Source: an uncultured Sphingomonadaceae bacterium (lineage in GTDB: Bacteria > Pseudomonadota > Alphaproteobacteria > Sphingomonadales > Sphingomonadaceae). Taken from it: a stretch of DNA of 64,000 nucleotides. Under the pieces are notes generated by a model, which made no database searches, was not told the DNA's origin, and worked only from the letters and a program-made list of their open reading frames with translations. Where the stretch lies: assembly GCA_947497085.1 (NCBI GenBank), contig CANMFE010000002.1, positions 248,001 to 312,000 on the forward strand, written 5' to 3'. Below, one piece after another: positions 54,238-63,084 of the stretch. A program made the position numbers and the translations under genes. Every line of letters starts with the position of its first letter. Position 1 is the first letter of the stretch.

Positions 54238-55158
54238 TTACTGACACTGTGCGGCACTGCGGCCACCTGCAAGATCGCCCGCAAGACGGCCGCCTGCCAC
54301 ATCGGGATAGACCTCGACCAGTTCGTCAAATGCCGCACATGCCTTCACATTCTCCTGTTGCTGGATCATGGTCATGCCCAGGAAATAGAGGCTGTCCGCC
54401 GCACGGGCGCCATCGGGCTTTTCCTGATAATTGCTCAGGAACGTCCTGGCCGCGAGGTTGAGTTTTCCATCATCCATATAGGCGCGGCCCAGCAGGTTGC
54501 GGGCATGGCTGTTGCGGCTGTGCGAAGGATGCTCATCAACAGTCTTTTGCAGCTGCTGCTGCGCTTCTGGATAGAATTTGGCGTCCCATAGGCGGAAGCC
54601 ATAAATATATTCATCTTCGCCGGCATTGCCACTGTCAGGCTTCACAATAGCCGCAACCTGTGCCACGCGGTCATCGGAAGGGGTTGCAACTTCCTTCACA
54701 TCATCGGCTGCATCGGCAGCGGTCACATTAGCACTGCTTCCGGTTACCGCCGCAGTGTCATCTGCTGCTGCCTCCAGCGCATCGAGCCGTGCGGTCAATT
54801 GACCCAGTTTATATCCATTTTCCTCTGTCTGCGCTGTCAGCGCCGCCAGCTGCGCCTCTAGAGCATCGACCCGAGCCAACAGGTCCGCCACTGCGGTATC
54901 TGCACTTGTACCGCGCGTTTCAGCGGTACGCTCTGGCGCGCGGATTTCCGGTTCAAAATATCGCTCCGACCCGCCGGGAAACACCTTGCGCTGCACCGCG
55001 CGCATTTCCTTTTCCAGTTTTTCAACGCGAATTTCGGTATCACTGCGCTGTGCCATGGCACCCGATGCGGGCAGCAGCATGGCGGCTATGGCAAGCGGGG
55101 CGAATAATTTATTCAAAGCGGGGGTACTCACCTGTGGTTTCTCCAAATCCAAAAACAT
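54238..55158 (-). CDS. cpoB: Tol-Pal system coordinator CpoB (YbgF)
   Basis: A 306-residue exported protein. Signal region up to ASGAMAQ, then a coiled coil (TEIRVEKLEKEMRAVQRKV and ALEAQLAALTAQTEENGYKL), an acidic linker and C-terminal TPR repeats (YIYGFRLWDAKFYPEAQQQL, AADSLYFLGMTMIQQ). CpoB links cell-wall synthesis to outer-membrane constriction. The tol-pal genes themselves are not in the window. The long stretch before the hydrophobic core may mean the start lies later. Confidence 0.9.
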   Translation of the reverse strand: MFLDLEKPQVSTPALNKLFAPLAIAAMLLPASGAMAQRSDTEIRVEKLEKEMRAVQRKVFPGGSERYFEPEIRAPERTAETRGTSADTAVADLLARVDALEAQLAALTAQTEENGYKLGQLTARLDALEAAADDTAAVTGSSANVTAADAADDVKEVATPSDDRVAQVAAIVKPDSGNAGEDEYIYGFRLWDAKFYPEAQQQLQKTVDEHPSHSRNSHARNLLGRAYMDDGKLNLAARTFLSNYQEKPDGARAADSLYFLGMTMIQQQENVKACAAFDELVEVYPDVAGGRLAGDLAGGRSAAQCQ

Positions 55159-55207
55159 CTCAAATTAGGTTCTTCATCTAACGCATATGCCATGAAGCAG
55201 GGCTGAA

Positions 55208-56299
55208 TCATCCGTCAGTAGCATCGCTATCGCCACTGCCTGCGGCCGCTGCTTCCGGCGATGGTTCGGCAGAAGCGGTATCATCTGTTGCGGCGGTAGG
55301 CGGCGATATTGCAGATGAAGCACCCGTCTGTACAGGGCGTGGCCCGGCACGAGGCTCTGCTCCCGCCGTGGTGGTAGCAGGCTGGCGGGCAGGGGCAGGC
55401 ACGGCGGCCGGTGCTGCGCTAGCCGAAGGCGTTGGAGCCGTTTCAGATACAGCGTCCTGCGCCGGTCTTGCCAGCAAGGCGGCAGCGCTTACCGGCATGT
55501 CCGCAATAGTGACCGCTTCGGTGCTGAGCGGTGCCACAGTCTGCCCGTCAATCGTCACCGCCAAGGCATCAGGGCGTCCGGTCAAAATCTGGGGGTTCTG
55601 GGCATCCGCCGGAATTACGAACCGATCACCCAGCTTCATTGTGTTTTCAAACAGACGCGCACCATCAGCTTCATAAATGCGGACCCATATATCGTCTTCC
55701 TTGGCAATAAAAACCACCTCGCCGCCTGTGGTTGTGGGTGCCACATCAGTGGCCGTGGCCGCATTGTCCCCATCTGCGGAGGCCGTGGCCTCATCTTCCG
55801 CATCTGCGCCGACAATATCCATTTCCGCCTGTGGGTAAAAATAGGTGCGCCACGCGGCATAGCCACCCGCAATCAGCACAATACCCAGCAACGCCGCAAC
55901 CCATGCCAGCCGTGAAGACGGTATTTTGGAGGGATCTTCAAGCTCATGACCTCCACTGCCATGATAATTGGCGTCGCCATGCCCCATTTCATCCTTAAGG
56001 TCGGAAACAAGCTCCGCAGCGGGCATGCCCAGGGCCGAGGCATAGGCCTTTACAAACCCAACGGCATAGGTCCGGCCCGGCAGCGCATCATAATCACTGG
56101 CCTCAATTGCCTCCAGATGGCGGATGGGTACGCGTGTGGTTGCCGCAATATCGGCAAGCTCTTTCTTTTGTTCCACACGCGCTTCACGAAGCCGGTCGCC
56201 AACCGTGTGGAATACGAATTCTTCACTTTCCGGTCCTGCTTCATGCTCGGCACTTTCGCCTGCATCATATTCGTCAGATTCATTATCCTCGGGGGCCAC
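55208..56299 (-). CDS. rodZ: RodZ-like HTH transmembrane protein
   Basis: A 363-residue protein. Cytoplasmic HTH (VGDRLREARVEQKKELADIA, TRVPIRHLEAIEASDYDALP), one membrane helix (VAALLGIVLIAGGYAAW) and a DUF4115-type extracytoplasmic domain (DIWVRIYEADGARLFENTMK). A long Ala/Pro/Thr tail ends the chain. RodZ tethers MreB and sets rod shape. The start is GTG with GGGAGA upstream. Confidence 0.88.
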   Translation of the reverse strand: MAPEDNESDEYDAGESAEHEAGPESEEFVFHTVGDRLREARVEQKKELADIAATTRVPIRHLEAIEASDYDALPGRTYAVGFVKAYASALGMPAAELVSDLKDEMGHGDANYHGSGGHELEDPSKIPSSRLAWVAALLGIVLIAGGYAAWRTYFYPQAEMDIVGADAEDEATASADGDNAATATDVAPTTTGGEVVFIAKEDDIWVRIYEADGARLFENTMKLGDRFVIPADAQNPQILTGRPDALAVTIDGQTVAPLSTEAVTIADMPVSAAALLARPAQDAVSETAPTPSASAAPAAVPAPARQPATTTAGAEPRAGPRPVQTGASSAISPPTAATDDTASAEPSPEAAAAGSGDSDATDG

Positions 56300-56428
56300 T
56301 GTTCTCTCCCAAAAAAACGTGTGTGCGCGCTATATTATTATTTTTATTTATACCTTCCTAAAAGCATCGAAACACTGCGCAAGTCAACGCAATTCCGCCG
56401 ATTCATCAGGGTAGAGCGTAAATTTGCG

Positions 56429-58714
56429 TCACAAGCGGCTAAGCTCTGCATGCTTTTTTGACCATGCCTTGAGCTCTGCACGCATATTGGCGGGCGGGTT
56501 TGCAATCATTTCGTCCATTTTCTGCACAACTTCGGCATAGTTGAGCGAGCGGATCATGGCCTTGACTGGCCCAACTGCAGCCGGTGTGATCGAAAGCCTT
56601 TCCACGCCCAGCCCGATCAGCGCCAGCGCCTCCAGACGGCGCCCCCCCATTTCGCCGCATACCGCCAAATCAACATTGTGCGGTGCGACTCCGTCTACCA
56701 CGCGCTTAATGAAGCGCATGATGGCGGGGCTGAGCCAGTCATAGCGTTCGGCGAGTTTCGGATGCGCCCGGTCCGCAGCGAAAAGGAATTGGGTCAGGTC
56801 ATTTGTGCCAATTGAAAGGAAATCGATTTTCGGTCCCAATATGTCGAGCATTTCAGCGAGCGCGGGCACTTCGAGCATGGCCCCGTAACGGATATGCGCC
56901 GGCAGCATTTTCTTTCGGGCTGCAAGATAGGCTTTCTGGCTTTCAAACAGGTCGCGCGCCGCATCAAATTCCCATGGTTCAGATACCATCGGAAACATGA
57001 CATTGAGCGTGCGTCCACCCGCCGCCTCCAACAACGCGCGCGCCTGCGCTTTCAGTAAACCATCGCGTTCCAGTGCAAGGCGCAGCGCGCGCCAGCCCAT
57101 CGCCGGATTTTCCTCCGTAATGCCGTCATCGCGCATATAGGGCAGCGACTTGTCACCGCCAATATCCACGGTGCGAAATATGACAGGCTTGTCCCCTGCA
57201 GCTTCTATCACATCCCGGTATAACCTGAGCTGCTTTTCGCGCTGCGGCAAGGTGGCAGAAACAAGAAACTGGAACTCGGTGCGGAACAGGCCGATGCCAT
57301 CCGCGCCGGTGGTGGAAATCGCCGCCACATCATCGCGCAGACCAGCATTGACCATCACTGAAATGCGTTTGCCATCCCGTGTCACCGCTTCTTCGTCGCG
57401 CATCGAGGCATAGACCGCCTGACGCGCCTTGCTCTGCCCCAGTTTTTCCTCAAAAGCCTCGATAATATTGGCGCTGGGCCGGATGAGCAGCGAATTTTCA
57501 ATGGCATCAAGCAACAGGTGATCGCCTTCGCGCACCATGTGGCGAACACCCTGCATGCGTCCAATAACCGGAATGCCGAGCGCGCGTGCGACGATAATCA
57601 CATGCGCCGTAAGCGAGCCTTCCTCCAGGATCACGCCCTTGAGCCGCCTCCGGTCATATTCAAGCAGTTCGGCAGGACCCAGGTTACGGGCAATCAGGAT
57701 CGTGTCATTGCGCAGGCCGAGCTGCGCCGCTGTGCTGATCTGTCCCGAAACAATGCGCAAAAGCCGATTGGCCAGATCCTCCAGGTCATGCATGCGGTCG
57801 GCAAGCAACGGGTCGTCAATCTGCCGCATGCGCATGCGGGTATGCTGCTGCACCCGCTCGATCGCGGCTTCTGCTGTCAGGCCACTATCAATCGCTTCGT
57901 TGATCCGGCGAGACCAACCCTCGTCATAGGCAAACATTTTATATGTTTGCAGCACTTCTTCATGCTCGCCGCCAACACCGAACTCCGCCTGCGACGCCAT
58001 TTTGTCAATCTGCATGCGCATCTTGTCAAAGGCGCTGTAGACACGCTGGCGCTCAGCCTCGATATCTTCGGCCATGACATGCTCTATTGTGATGCGCGGC
58101 TGGTGGAACACCGCCTTGCCGCTTGCAATGCCCATGACCAGCGGCAGGCCATTCAGGTTTTCCGGTGCCGTACTGGTGCGGCCTTCCCGCGCTTCCGCCT
58201 CAGTATCGACAAGGTCTGCGTTGGTGATAAGCTCTGACAGCACCATGGCCACTGTCTGCAGCGCCTCTATCTCGACATCATCATATTTGCGCGGCTCGAC
58301 ATGCTGTACGCATACAACGCCAATGGCGCGTTCGCGCCGCACGATCGGTACGCCGGCAAAGCTGTGGAATTTTTCTTCACCGGTTTCGGGGCGATACTGG
58401 AAATCAGGATGCGCTGCCGCTTCGTCAAGATTCAGCATCTCGACATTTTCGGCAATCGTGCCGGTCAGCCCCTCGCCCATGGCCAGCTTGGTGACATGCA
58501 CCGCCGACTGGTTGAGACCGCGCGTCGCAAACAGCTCCAGCGCGCCTTCACGGCGCAGATAAATCGAACACACCTCGCTGTTGAGCGCTGTGCCGATAAT
58601 ATCAACAACCTGATTCAGCTTTTGCTGCGCCGACGCTTTTGATGCCATCACATCATGCAGGCGGGTCAATATATTACGGGCGGCGCTGGCCGGTGTGGAC
58701 GAAGGTTTCGGCAT
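56429..58714 (-). CDS. ptsP: Phosphoenolpyruvate-protein phosphotransferase PtsP (nitrogen PTS EI)
   Basis: A 761-residue enzyme. N-terminal GAF domain (~residues 20-160; GEGLTGTIAENVEMLNLDEA), then the EI domains with the phosphorylated His in SLTAHVIIVARALGIP and the PEP barrel FRTEFQFL, MFPMVSEP, FLSIGTNDLTQF and DLAVCGEMGG. It passes phosphate to NPr and EIIA-Ntr. The start at 58714 is preferred by AGGGGC upstream; the open frame extends 18 codons more. Confidence 0.95.
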   Translation of the reverse strand: MPKPSSTPASAARNILTRLHDVMASKASAQQKLNQVVDIIGTALNSEVCSIYLRREGALELFATRGLNQSAVHVTKLAMGEGLTGTIAENVEMLNLDEAAAHPDFQYRPETGEEKFHSFAGVPIVRRERAIGVVCVQHVEPRKYDDVEIEALQTVAMVLSELITNADLVDTEAEAREGRTSTAPENLNGLPLVMGIASGKAVFHQPRITIEHVMAEDIEAERQRVYSAFDKMRMQIDKMASQAEFGVGGEHEEVLQTYKMFAYDEGWSRRINEAIDSGLTAEAAIERVQQHTRMRMRQIDDPLLADRMHDLEDLANRLLRIVSGQISTAAQLGLRNDTILIARNLGPAELLEYDRRRLKGVILEEGSLTAHVIIVARALGIPVIGRMQGVRHMVREGDHLLLDAIENSLLIRPSANIIEAFEEKLGQSKARQAVYASMRDEEAVTRDGKRISVMVNAGLRDDVAAISTTGADGIGLFRTEFQFLVSATLPQREKQLRLYRDVIEAAGDKPVIFRTVDIGGDKSLPYMRDDGITEENPAMGWRALRLALERDGLLKAQARALLEAAGGRTLNVMFPMVSEPWEFDAARDLFESQKAYLAARKKMLPAHIRYGAMLEVPALAEMLDILGPKIDFLSIGTNDLTQFLFAADRAHPKLAERYDWLSPAIMRFIKRVVDGVAPHNVDLAVCGEMGGRRLEALALIGLGVERLSITPAAVGPVKAMIRSLNYAEVVQKMDEMIANPPANMRAELKAWSKKHAELSRL

Positions 58715-58834
58715 GGCGCCCCTGATAGCAGAAGCGCCATGCACGCGCCATCGGCAAAGACGATGCATGCAAGAAAAAACCCGCGCCGGTATTCCCGGGC
58801 GGGTCTTTGCGTATCACGCTGCCAGACAGGCTCG

Positions 58835-58990
58835 CTATGCCATTGTCAGCTCTTCCTTGATTTTCAGTTTTTCCTTTTTGAGCTGAGCCAGCTTTTGTGT
58901 GTCAGGGGCCGGGCGAAGCTCCTCGGCATGAATCTTTTCTTCCAGCCCGTTATGTTTTTCCCGTAACGCATTGATATGGCTGTCGCTCAT
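58835..58990 (-). CDS. Small DUF465 protein (YdcH-like)
   Basis: A 51-residue helical protein, SHINALREKHNGLEEKI then QLKKEKLKIKEEL. The family is short, coiled-coil, of unknown role. The start is chosen for AGGAGA seven bases before it. Divergent from a second DUF465 gene 169 bases away. Confidence 0.82.
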   Translation of the reverse strand: MSDSHINALREKHNGLEEKIHAEELRPAPDTQKLAQLKKEKLKIKEELTMA

Positions 58991-59159
58991 AAAGCTTCTC
59001 CTTTTTCGACTCACATAAGTTGATGTCATAGTGAAACATAAAATTACGAATTTGTCACATGTAGCGACATGATATTTGCGCTGTGCCTTTCATGACATAC
59101 GATAATCGGTTATAGAAATGATCAATTCCCGATAATCAGCAGGCGATGAATATCCCGTT

Positions 59160-59354
59160 ATGAGCAGCGCGCAGCTAAAGCAGCTTGAAATGATGAAGAC
59201 CGAGCATCGCGACCTTGATCAGGCGATTGACGCGCTGCGTGCCGCTGGCATACGCGATGAAATGCAGATTGCCCGGCTAAAAAAACGCAAGCTGAAGCTG
59301 CGCGATGAAATCGCCCATCTGGAGGATCAGATAATTCCCGACATTATTGCCTGA
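59160..59354 (+). CDS. Small DUF465 protein (YdcH-like)
   Basis: A 64-residue helical protein with KTEHRDLDQAIDALRAAG and RLKKRKLKLRDEIAHLEDQI, the usual DUF465 pattern. It stands before the DUF1465 gene, and the intergenic region towards the first DUF465 gene has a short palindrome CATGTAGCGACATG (59058-59071). Confidence 0.82.
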   Translation: MSSAQLKQLEMMKTEHRDLDQAIDALRAAGIRDEMQIARLKKRKLKLRDEIAHLEDQIIPDIIA

Positions 59355-59481
59355 TAACCCCTGGACGGAAGGATGTATGGCAGCGACTCCGCGCGTCCTG
59401 AACTGGGACAGCCATGTCCCGGGCAGCATAAAAAGCCTTAACGCCCTTTCCAGCTGCGCCGCGCCATGTCATTATATTTAC

Positions 59482-59976
59482 ATGCAAACACAGCCCCCTG
59501 CCAATATGACGCCGCATCTTGTGGAATCGCTCTATGTCGAGGCGATGGTGCTTGCCGATGAGGCGCGCCATTATTTCGAAGAAGAGGTGAAAGAACGTGA
59601 AACCGGTATCAATGCCGAGACGCGCGTGGCGGTATCGTGCGAAAGCCTGCGTCTTACAACACGGCTGATGCACTCTATTGCCTGGTTGCTCAACCAGAAG
59701 GCCTATTTTGCAGGAGAGCTCAGCTATACGCAGCTGCGTAGCCAGGGGCGTATGCTGGGCGATAACAATGCTGCAGATCCCGATATTGTAGGGCAATTGC
59801 CCGAAAAGGCACAGCAGCTTGTCCATGCCAGCGAATATCTGTTCGCGCGGATCAAGCGTATCGAACGCCATGTGCAAAGCGAGTGGCAGGATAGGCAAGC
59901 CAAACCGCAGGATACAGACGCGCCTTCACAGGTGCATGTGTTGCAACAGGGCCTGCTGGATGCCCTGCGCCGTTAG
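59482..59976 (+). CDS. DUF1465/RcdA-type protein
   Basis: A 164-residue protein whose core LYVEAMVLADEARHYFEEEV and RLTTRLMHSIAWLLNQKAYF matches DUF1465, the family of RcdA, a cell-cycle adaptor for CtrA proteolysis in Caulobacter. A downstream GDNNAADP segment links to a helix. An ATG at 59377 has a GGAAGG site but the extra residues have no family look; 59506 is a third option. Confidence 0.8.
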   Translation: MQTQPPANMTPHLVESLYVEAMVLADEARHYFEEEVKERETGINAETRVAVSCESLRLTTRLMHSIAWLLNQKAYFAGELSYTQLRSQGRMLGDNNAADPDIVGQLPEKAQQLVHASEYLFARIKRIERHVQSEWQDRQAKPQDTDAPSQVHVLQQGLLDALRR

Positions 59977-59988
59977 CGCCGTTCAGGT

Positions 59989-60471
59989 TCAGATATAATC
60001 AGAAAGATAGGTCGCGATAGCGGTAATGCCCGCGCGGTCTTCTGCATCAAAGCGGGAGAGTGATGGGCTATCCAGATCAATCACATGCGTGACCACATCA
60101 TTTTTGCCGACCGGCACAACCAGCTCTGAACGTGTATCGCCATCACAGGCAATATGGCCGGGAAAGACATGCACGTCATCGACCAGTTGCGCCTCACCCG
60201 TACGCGCCGCCGCACCGCACACACCCTTGTCCAGCGCGATACGGATACAGGCAGGTTTGCCCACAAATGGCCCCAGCACCAATTCGCCTTCCACCACCCG
60301 GTAAAAACCCGCCCAGTTGAGATCGGGCAGGAACTGCCACAGCAGGGCGGCCACATTCGCCATATTGGCCGTGCTATCGCTTTCGCCATGCGTTACGGCC
60401 TTTACCGCGTCCAGAAGGTCAGCATAAATTTGCGCCTTGGGCGCATCGGAAACGGTTTTGAAATCGAACAT
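59989..60471 (-). CDS. msrC: Free methionine-(R)-sulfoxide reductase (GAF fold)
   Basis: A 160-residue GAF-domain reductase like E. coli YebR/MsrC. Matches include LPDLNWAGFYRVVEGELVLG, PFVGKPACIRIALDKGVCG, DVHVFPGHIACDGDTRSELV and LDSPSLSRFDAEDRAG. The three catalytic Cys are present (in KPACIRI, KGVCG and HIACDG). Repairs oxidised free methionine. Confidence 0.93.
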   Translation of the reverse strand: MFDFKTVSDAPKAQIYADLLDAVKAVTHGESDSTANMANVAALLWQFLPDLNWAGFYRVVEGELVLGPFVGKPACIRIALDKGVCGAAARTGEAQLVDDVHVFPGHIACDGDTRSELVVPVGKNDVVTHVIDLDSPSLSRFDAEDRAGITAIATYLSDYI

Positions 60472-60520
60472 GGTGCTGGATTTAGGGTGACGTGGAAAGA
60501 ATTGTAAGGGGAGAAAGAGA

Positions 60521-60863
60521 AGTCTTTTTGACCTCACGCTAGAATGCTTCGCATTCAGCGCCGATGGGGTTTGGCTGGGTAAGGGAGTCTTTTGGCCTCA
60601 CGGTCAGTTCGCTGCGCGAACACCTCCGGCGGGGCGGGCCAATAAGGCCCGGCGCGCGGTCGCGCTTGCGAACAGCTGATCGCTGTTCGGTATTTCGCCA
60701 CACGGAACCTTCACACAAAAGCCGAGGCAACATGAAAGCTGGCGTTTGGCGCTGTTCGGTGTTGCGCTTAGCAACACCGCAAGGCCGACTGGCCGCCGGC
60801 GCTTATTGCGCCGCCCCACCGGAGGCATTCACGAAGTGAATTGCCGCGAGGTCAATAAAGACT
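60521..60863. repeat. Three-copy intergenic repeat cluster, one copy inverted
   Basis: Copy 1 starts AGTCTTTTTGACCTCACG (60521-60569), copy 2 AGTCTTTTGGCCTCACGG (60586-60670), and copy 3 is inverted (60778-60863). Copies 2 and 3 share the CCTCCGGCGGGGCGG / AATAAG / CCGGCG core. Copies 2 and 3 form an imperfect large inverted repeat around ~107 bases. No protein gene is supported here. Copy 3 touches the stop of arfB. Confidence 0.7.
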
Positions 60864-61312
60864 CAAAAAGAATCCTTATCAACTTTCCCACGTGCCTTCT
60901 TAATTGCGCTGCGGTTCTTTTTCGCCTCAAGCCGCTTTTTCTTGCCAACGCGGTTCAGCCGTGTTTTTGCGCGTTTTACAGGTGCAATATGCGCTTTTTC
61001 AACCATTTCGATAAGCCGCTTGCGCGCTTCGTCGCGGTTTGCTTCCTGCGTGCGATGCGTTTTTGCCTGGATAACCAGTTCACCATCCTTGGTCAGTTTG
61101 GAGCCCGCCGCCGTCTTGAACCGGCTATAGACCGGCGGCGCGAGGCCGAGCGCGAATATATTGACGCGCAGTTGTACCGCTGTCGCCACCTTGTTGACAT
61201 TCTGCCCACCGGGGCCGGATGCGGTGACGAACCGTTCCTGGATCAGGCTTTCCAACCGCTGCGCCATGCCGGGCGGGAGCGGCGAGGGCTTACTGTCCGA
61301 CGCCGAGGTCAT
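60863..61312 (-). CDS. arfB: Peptidyl-tRNA hydrolase ArfB (alternative ribosome rescue)
   Basis: A 149-residue protein with a release-factor GGQ motif in TASGPGGQNVNKVATAVQLR and a basic C-terminal tail (KRAKTRLNRVGKKKRLEAKK) that enters the mRNA channel of stalled ribosomes. The start at 61312 is in the 3' end of the upstream pseudouridine synthase gene (overlap 23 bases), so they are coupled. Confidence 0.92.
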   Translation of the reverse strand: MTSASDSKPSPLPPGMAQRLESLIQERFVTASGPGGQNVNKVATAVQLRVNIFALGLAPPVYSRFKTAAGSKLTKDGELVIQAKTHRTQEANRDEARKRLIEMVEKAHIAPVKRAKTRLNRVGKKKRLEAKKNRSAIKKARGKVDKDSF

Positions 61313-61997
61313 CAGCGGAAAATCCCATATTCCGGAACCGTGCAGGTACCGGGGCATAGGCCTCGATAGGCGGTTTATTGTCACGGTCTATGCGGATATA
61401 ATGGCTGTGCAGCATCAGCGGCTGCATCTCATTTTGCGGCGGAGCATCCGCCGCCATATAGACCGGGTCACCAATCAGGCCATGACCAAGGCCATATAGG
61501 CTATGTGCCCGTATTTGATGCGTACGACCGGTTTCGGGCATGAATTCGATCAAGGTCATTCCATCCTGCTCGGCAACTTTGCGCCACCCGGTCCGCGCTG
61601 GCTTACCCGCATCATCAACAATCATTTTCCAGCCGGTTTCTGCGGTGCTGTATTTGCCCAGCGGCTGTTCAATCATGCCATGCTCCTCCTGCACCGGGCC
61701 GTCCAATACACCAATATAGCGCTTGGTAACCTGCCTGTTTTCAAATGCCTTGGCAAAACGCTTGAGCGCCTTTGGATTGCGCGAGAGCAACAGGCATCCG
61801 GAAGTGTCCTGGTCAAGCCGGTGCACCGGCCTTGGCAAGCGCTTGAACCCGAATTTCAGGGCGTTCAGCCAGTCTTCCAGACATGGACCACCGCGTTTCG
61901 GACGGTCCACCGCAAGCCCGGCAGGCTTGTCGATAACTATGGCCTCCCCGTCAATATAGGGAAGCTCGGATTCTTTGGGCGGTGTAAGTACAAGCAT
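61290..61997 (-). CDS. RluA-family pseudouridine synthase
   Basis: A 235-residue enzyme with the catalytic segment RPVHRLDQDTSGCLLLSRN (Asp active) and IVIDKPAGLAVDRP, KRYIGVLDG and TGRTHQIRAHS. It isomerises uridine in rRNA or tRNA; the target cannot be set from sequence. Confidence 0.92.
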   Translation of the reverse strand: MLVLTPPKESELPYIDGEAIVIDKPAGLAVDRPKRGGPCLEDWLNALKFGFKRLPRPVHRLDQDTSGCLLLSRNPKALKRFAKAFENRQVTKRYIGVLDGPVQEEHGMIEQPLGKYSTAETGWKMIVDDAGKPARTGWRKVAEQDGMTLIEFMPETGRTHQIRAHSLYGLGHGLIGDPVYMAADAPPQNEMQPLMLHSHYIRIDRDNKPPIEAYAPVPARFRNMGFSADDLGVGQ

Positions 61998-62062
61998 TGC
62001 GCCGCCATGCCAGTCTGGCGGCGGCGGCGCAATGTTTAAACAATAGTGCCTATTGCAGCAGA

Positions 62063-62863
62063 TCAGTCCTGATTGGCTTTAGGCTGGCGAAATTTTGCAC
62101 GAGCCTTTGTAGAAGAAGCGGGCTTGGAAACACGCCGTGGCGCTGATTTCACATGCTGCTTTTTGGGCGCAGGCACATTCACCTTGCGTTCTTGCCGTTT
62201 GCCACGCACAGCAGAGCTATCGGTACGCGAGCGTACCGGCGCGGCAGAGTTTTTGCTGCGGCGACCGGCACGGGTGGGCAGGCCATCGCCCCGCTCACCT
62301 ACTATGCCAGCATTCTTGCCCCTACGCCTGTCTTTTGCTTCCCCTTCCAGATGCCTGCGCACAGCCCTGACCGGTGCGCTGCCAAACTCGCCTTTGCGGC
62401 GGTCGCGTTTCGCATGGCGGTGTTCGCGACGTTCCTCAAACCGGGCCCGCTCTTCGGCTGTCCACCGGGTGCGGTCACGATATTTGCCGCGATGGCCATC
62501 ACGGCTATAGCGCCACCCATGCCGCCCGGCATAATAACGATAGCGTTCCCGGCCCCAATAGTTGCGATGATAGTCACGCATCACATAACGACGGCCACGC
62601 CGGTCGAATATATAGAAACCATAGCCGGGATAATAATAATTGTCATAATAGCCACCGCCAAAACCGATATTGGCAAAGCCGCCGCGATAGTCGCAGTCAT
62701 AATAATAATCATAGGCGTCATAGCCGTCGCAATAACCGCCCCTCGCGCCATATTCATATCCGTCATCGTCATAATAACCGGTTTCGCCGTAATAGGCGCA
62801 CGCGCTCAGGCTCATGGTCGACACGGCCAGCGCGGCTGCGCGGATTAGGTTGGATGCTGTCAT
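62063..62863 (-). CDS. Tyr-rich/Arg-rich lipoprotein of unknown function
   Basis: A 266-residue protein. A lipoprotein signal with LSACA (Cys ~22) leads to a ~65-residue Tyr/Asp/Gly-rich section, then a ~75-residue Arg/Tyr section, then a basic Lys/Arg-rich tail (KKQHVKSAPRRV). The switch from acidic Tyr-rich to highly basic is unusual. No family recognised. GGGAGG precedes the start. Confidence 0.65.
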   Translation of the reverse strand: MTASNLIRAAALAVSTMSLSACAYYGETGYYDDDGYEYGARGGYCDGYDAYDYYYDCDYRGGFANIGFGGGYYDNYYYPGYGFYIFDRRGRRYVMRDYHRNYWGRERYRYYAGRHGWRYSRDGHRGKYRDRTRWTAEERARFEERREHRHAKRDRRKGEFGSAPVRAVRRHLEGEAKDRRRGKNAGIVGERGDGLPTRAGRRSKNSAAPVRSRTDSSAVRGKRQERKVNVPAPKKQHVKSAPRRVSKPASSTKARAKFRQPKANQD

Positions 62864-63039
62864 TTATCCCTCCCGAAGGATACGCCCCATGCGCGCGATA
62901 ACGGCGATTCGAAGAGGCAATCAAAGTTATGTTGTTGGTATAGCACGACGAGTTGAATTGTGCATGAACATAGATGTAAACAATTTTTAGCAGTGCGCCT
63001 TGCTGCGGAACCGCTTGCTAACATCGGTGTCAGTTGTTA

Positions 63040-63057
63040 TTTAAACGTTCGATTAAA
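63040..63057. promoter_or_regulatory. Operator-like palindrome before the P450, related to the fad palindrome
   Basis: TTTAAACGTTCGATTAAA fits TTTAANCGNNCGNTTAAA, the same pattern as TTTAACCGGGCGGTTAAA at 3349-3366. It ends 27 bases before the P450 start. Confidence 0.5.
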
Positions 63058-63084
63058 CATTCATGCGTTACGGAAGAAAATATT

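Noticed and set aside
59377-59481. N-terminal extension of the DUF1465 gene
   Set aside because: Has a ribosome-site-like GGAAGG, but the encoded residues show no family similarity and the stretch has a promoter-like AT run; left as an alternative start.
60521-60863. CRISPR array
   Set aside because: Only three imperfect units with one inverted, unequal spacers and no cas genes.
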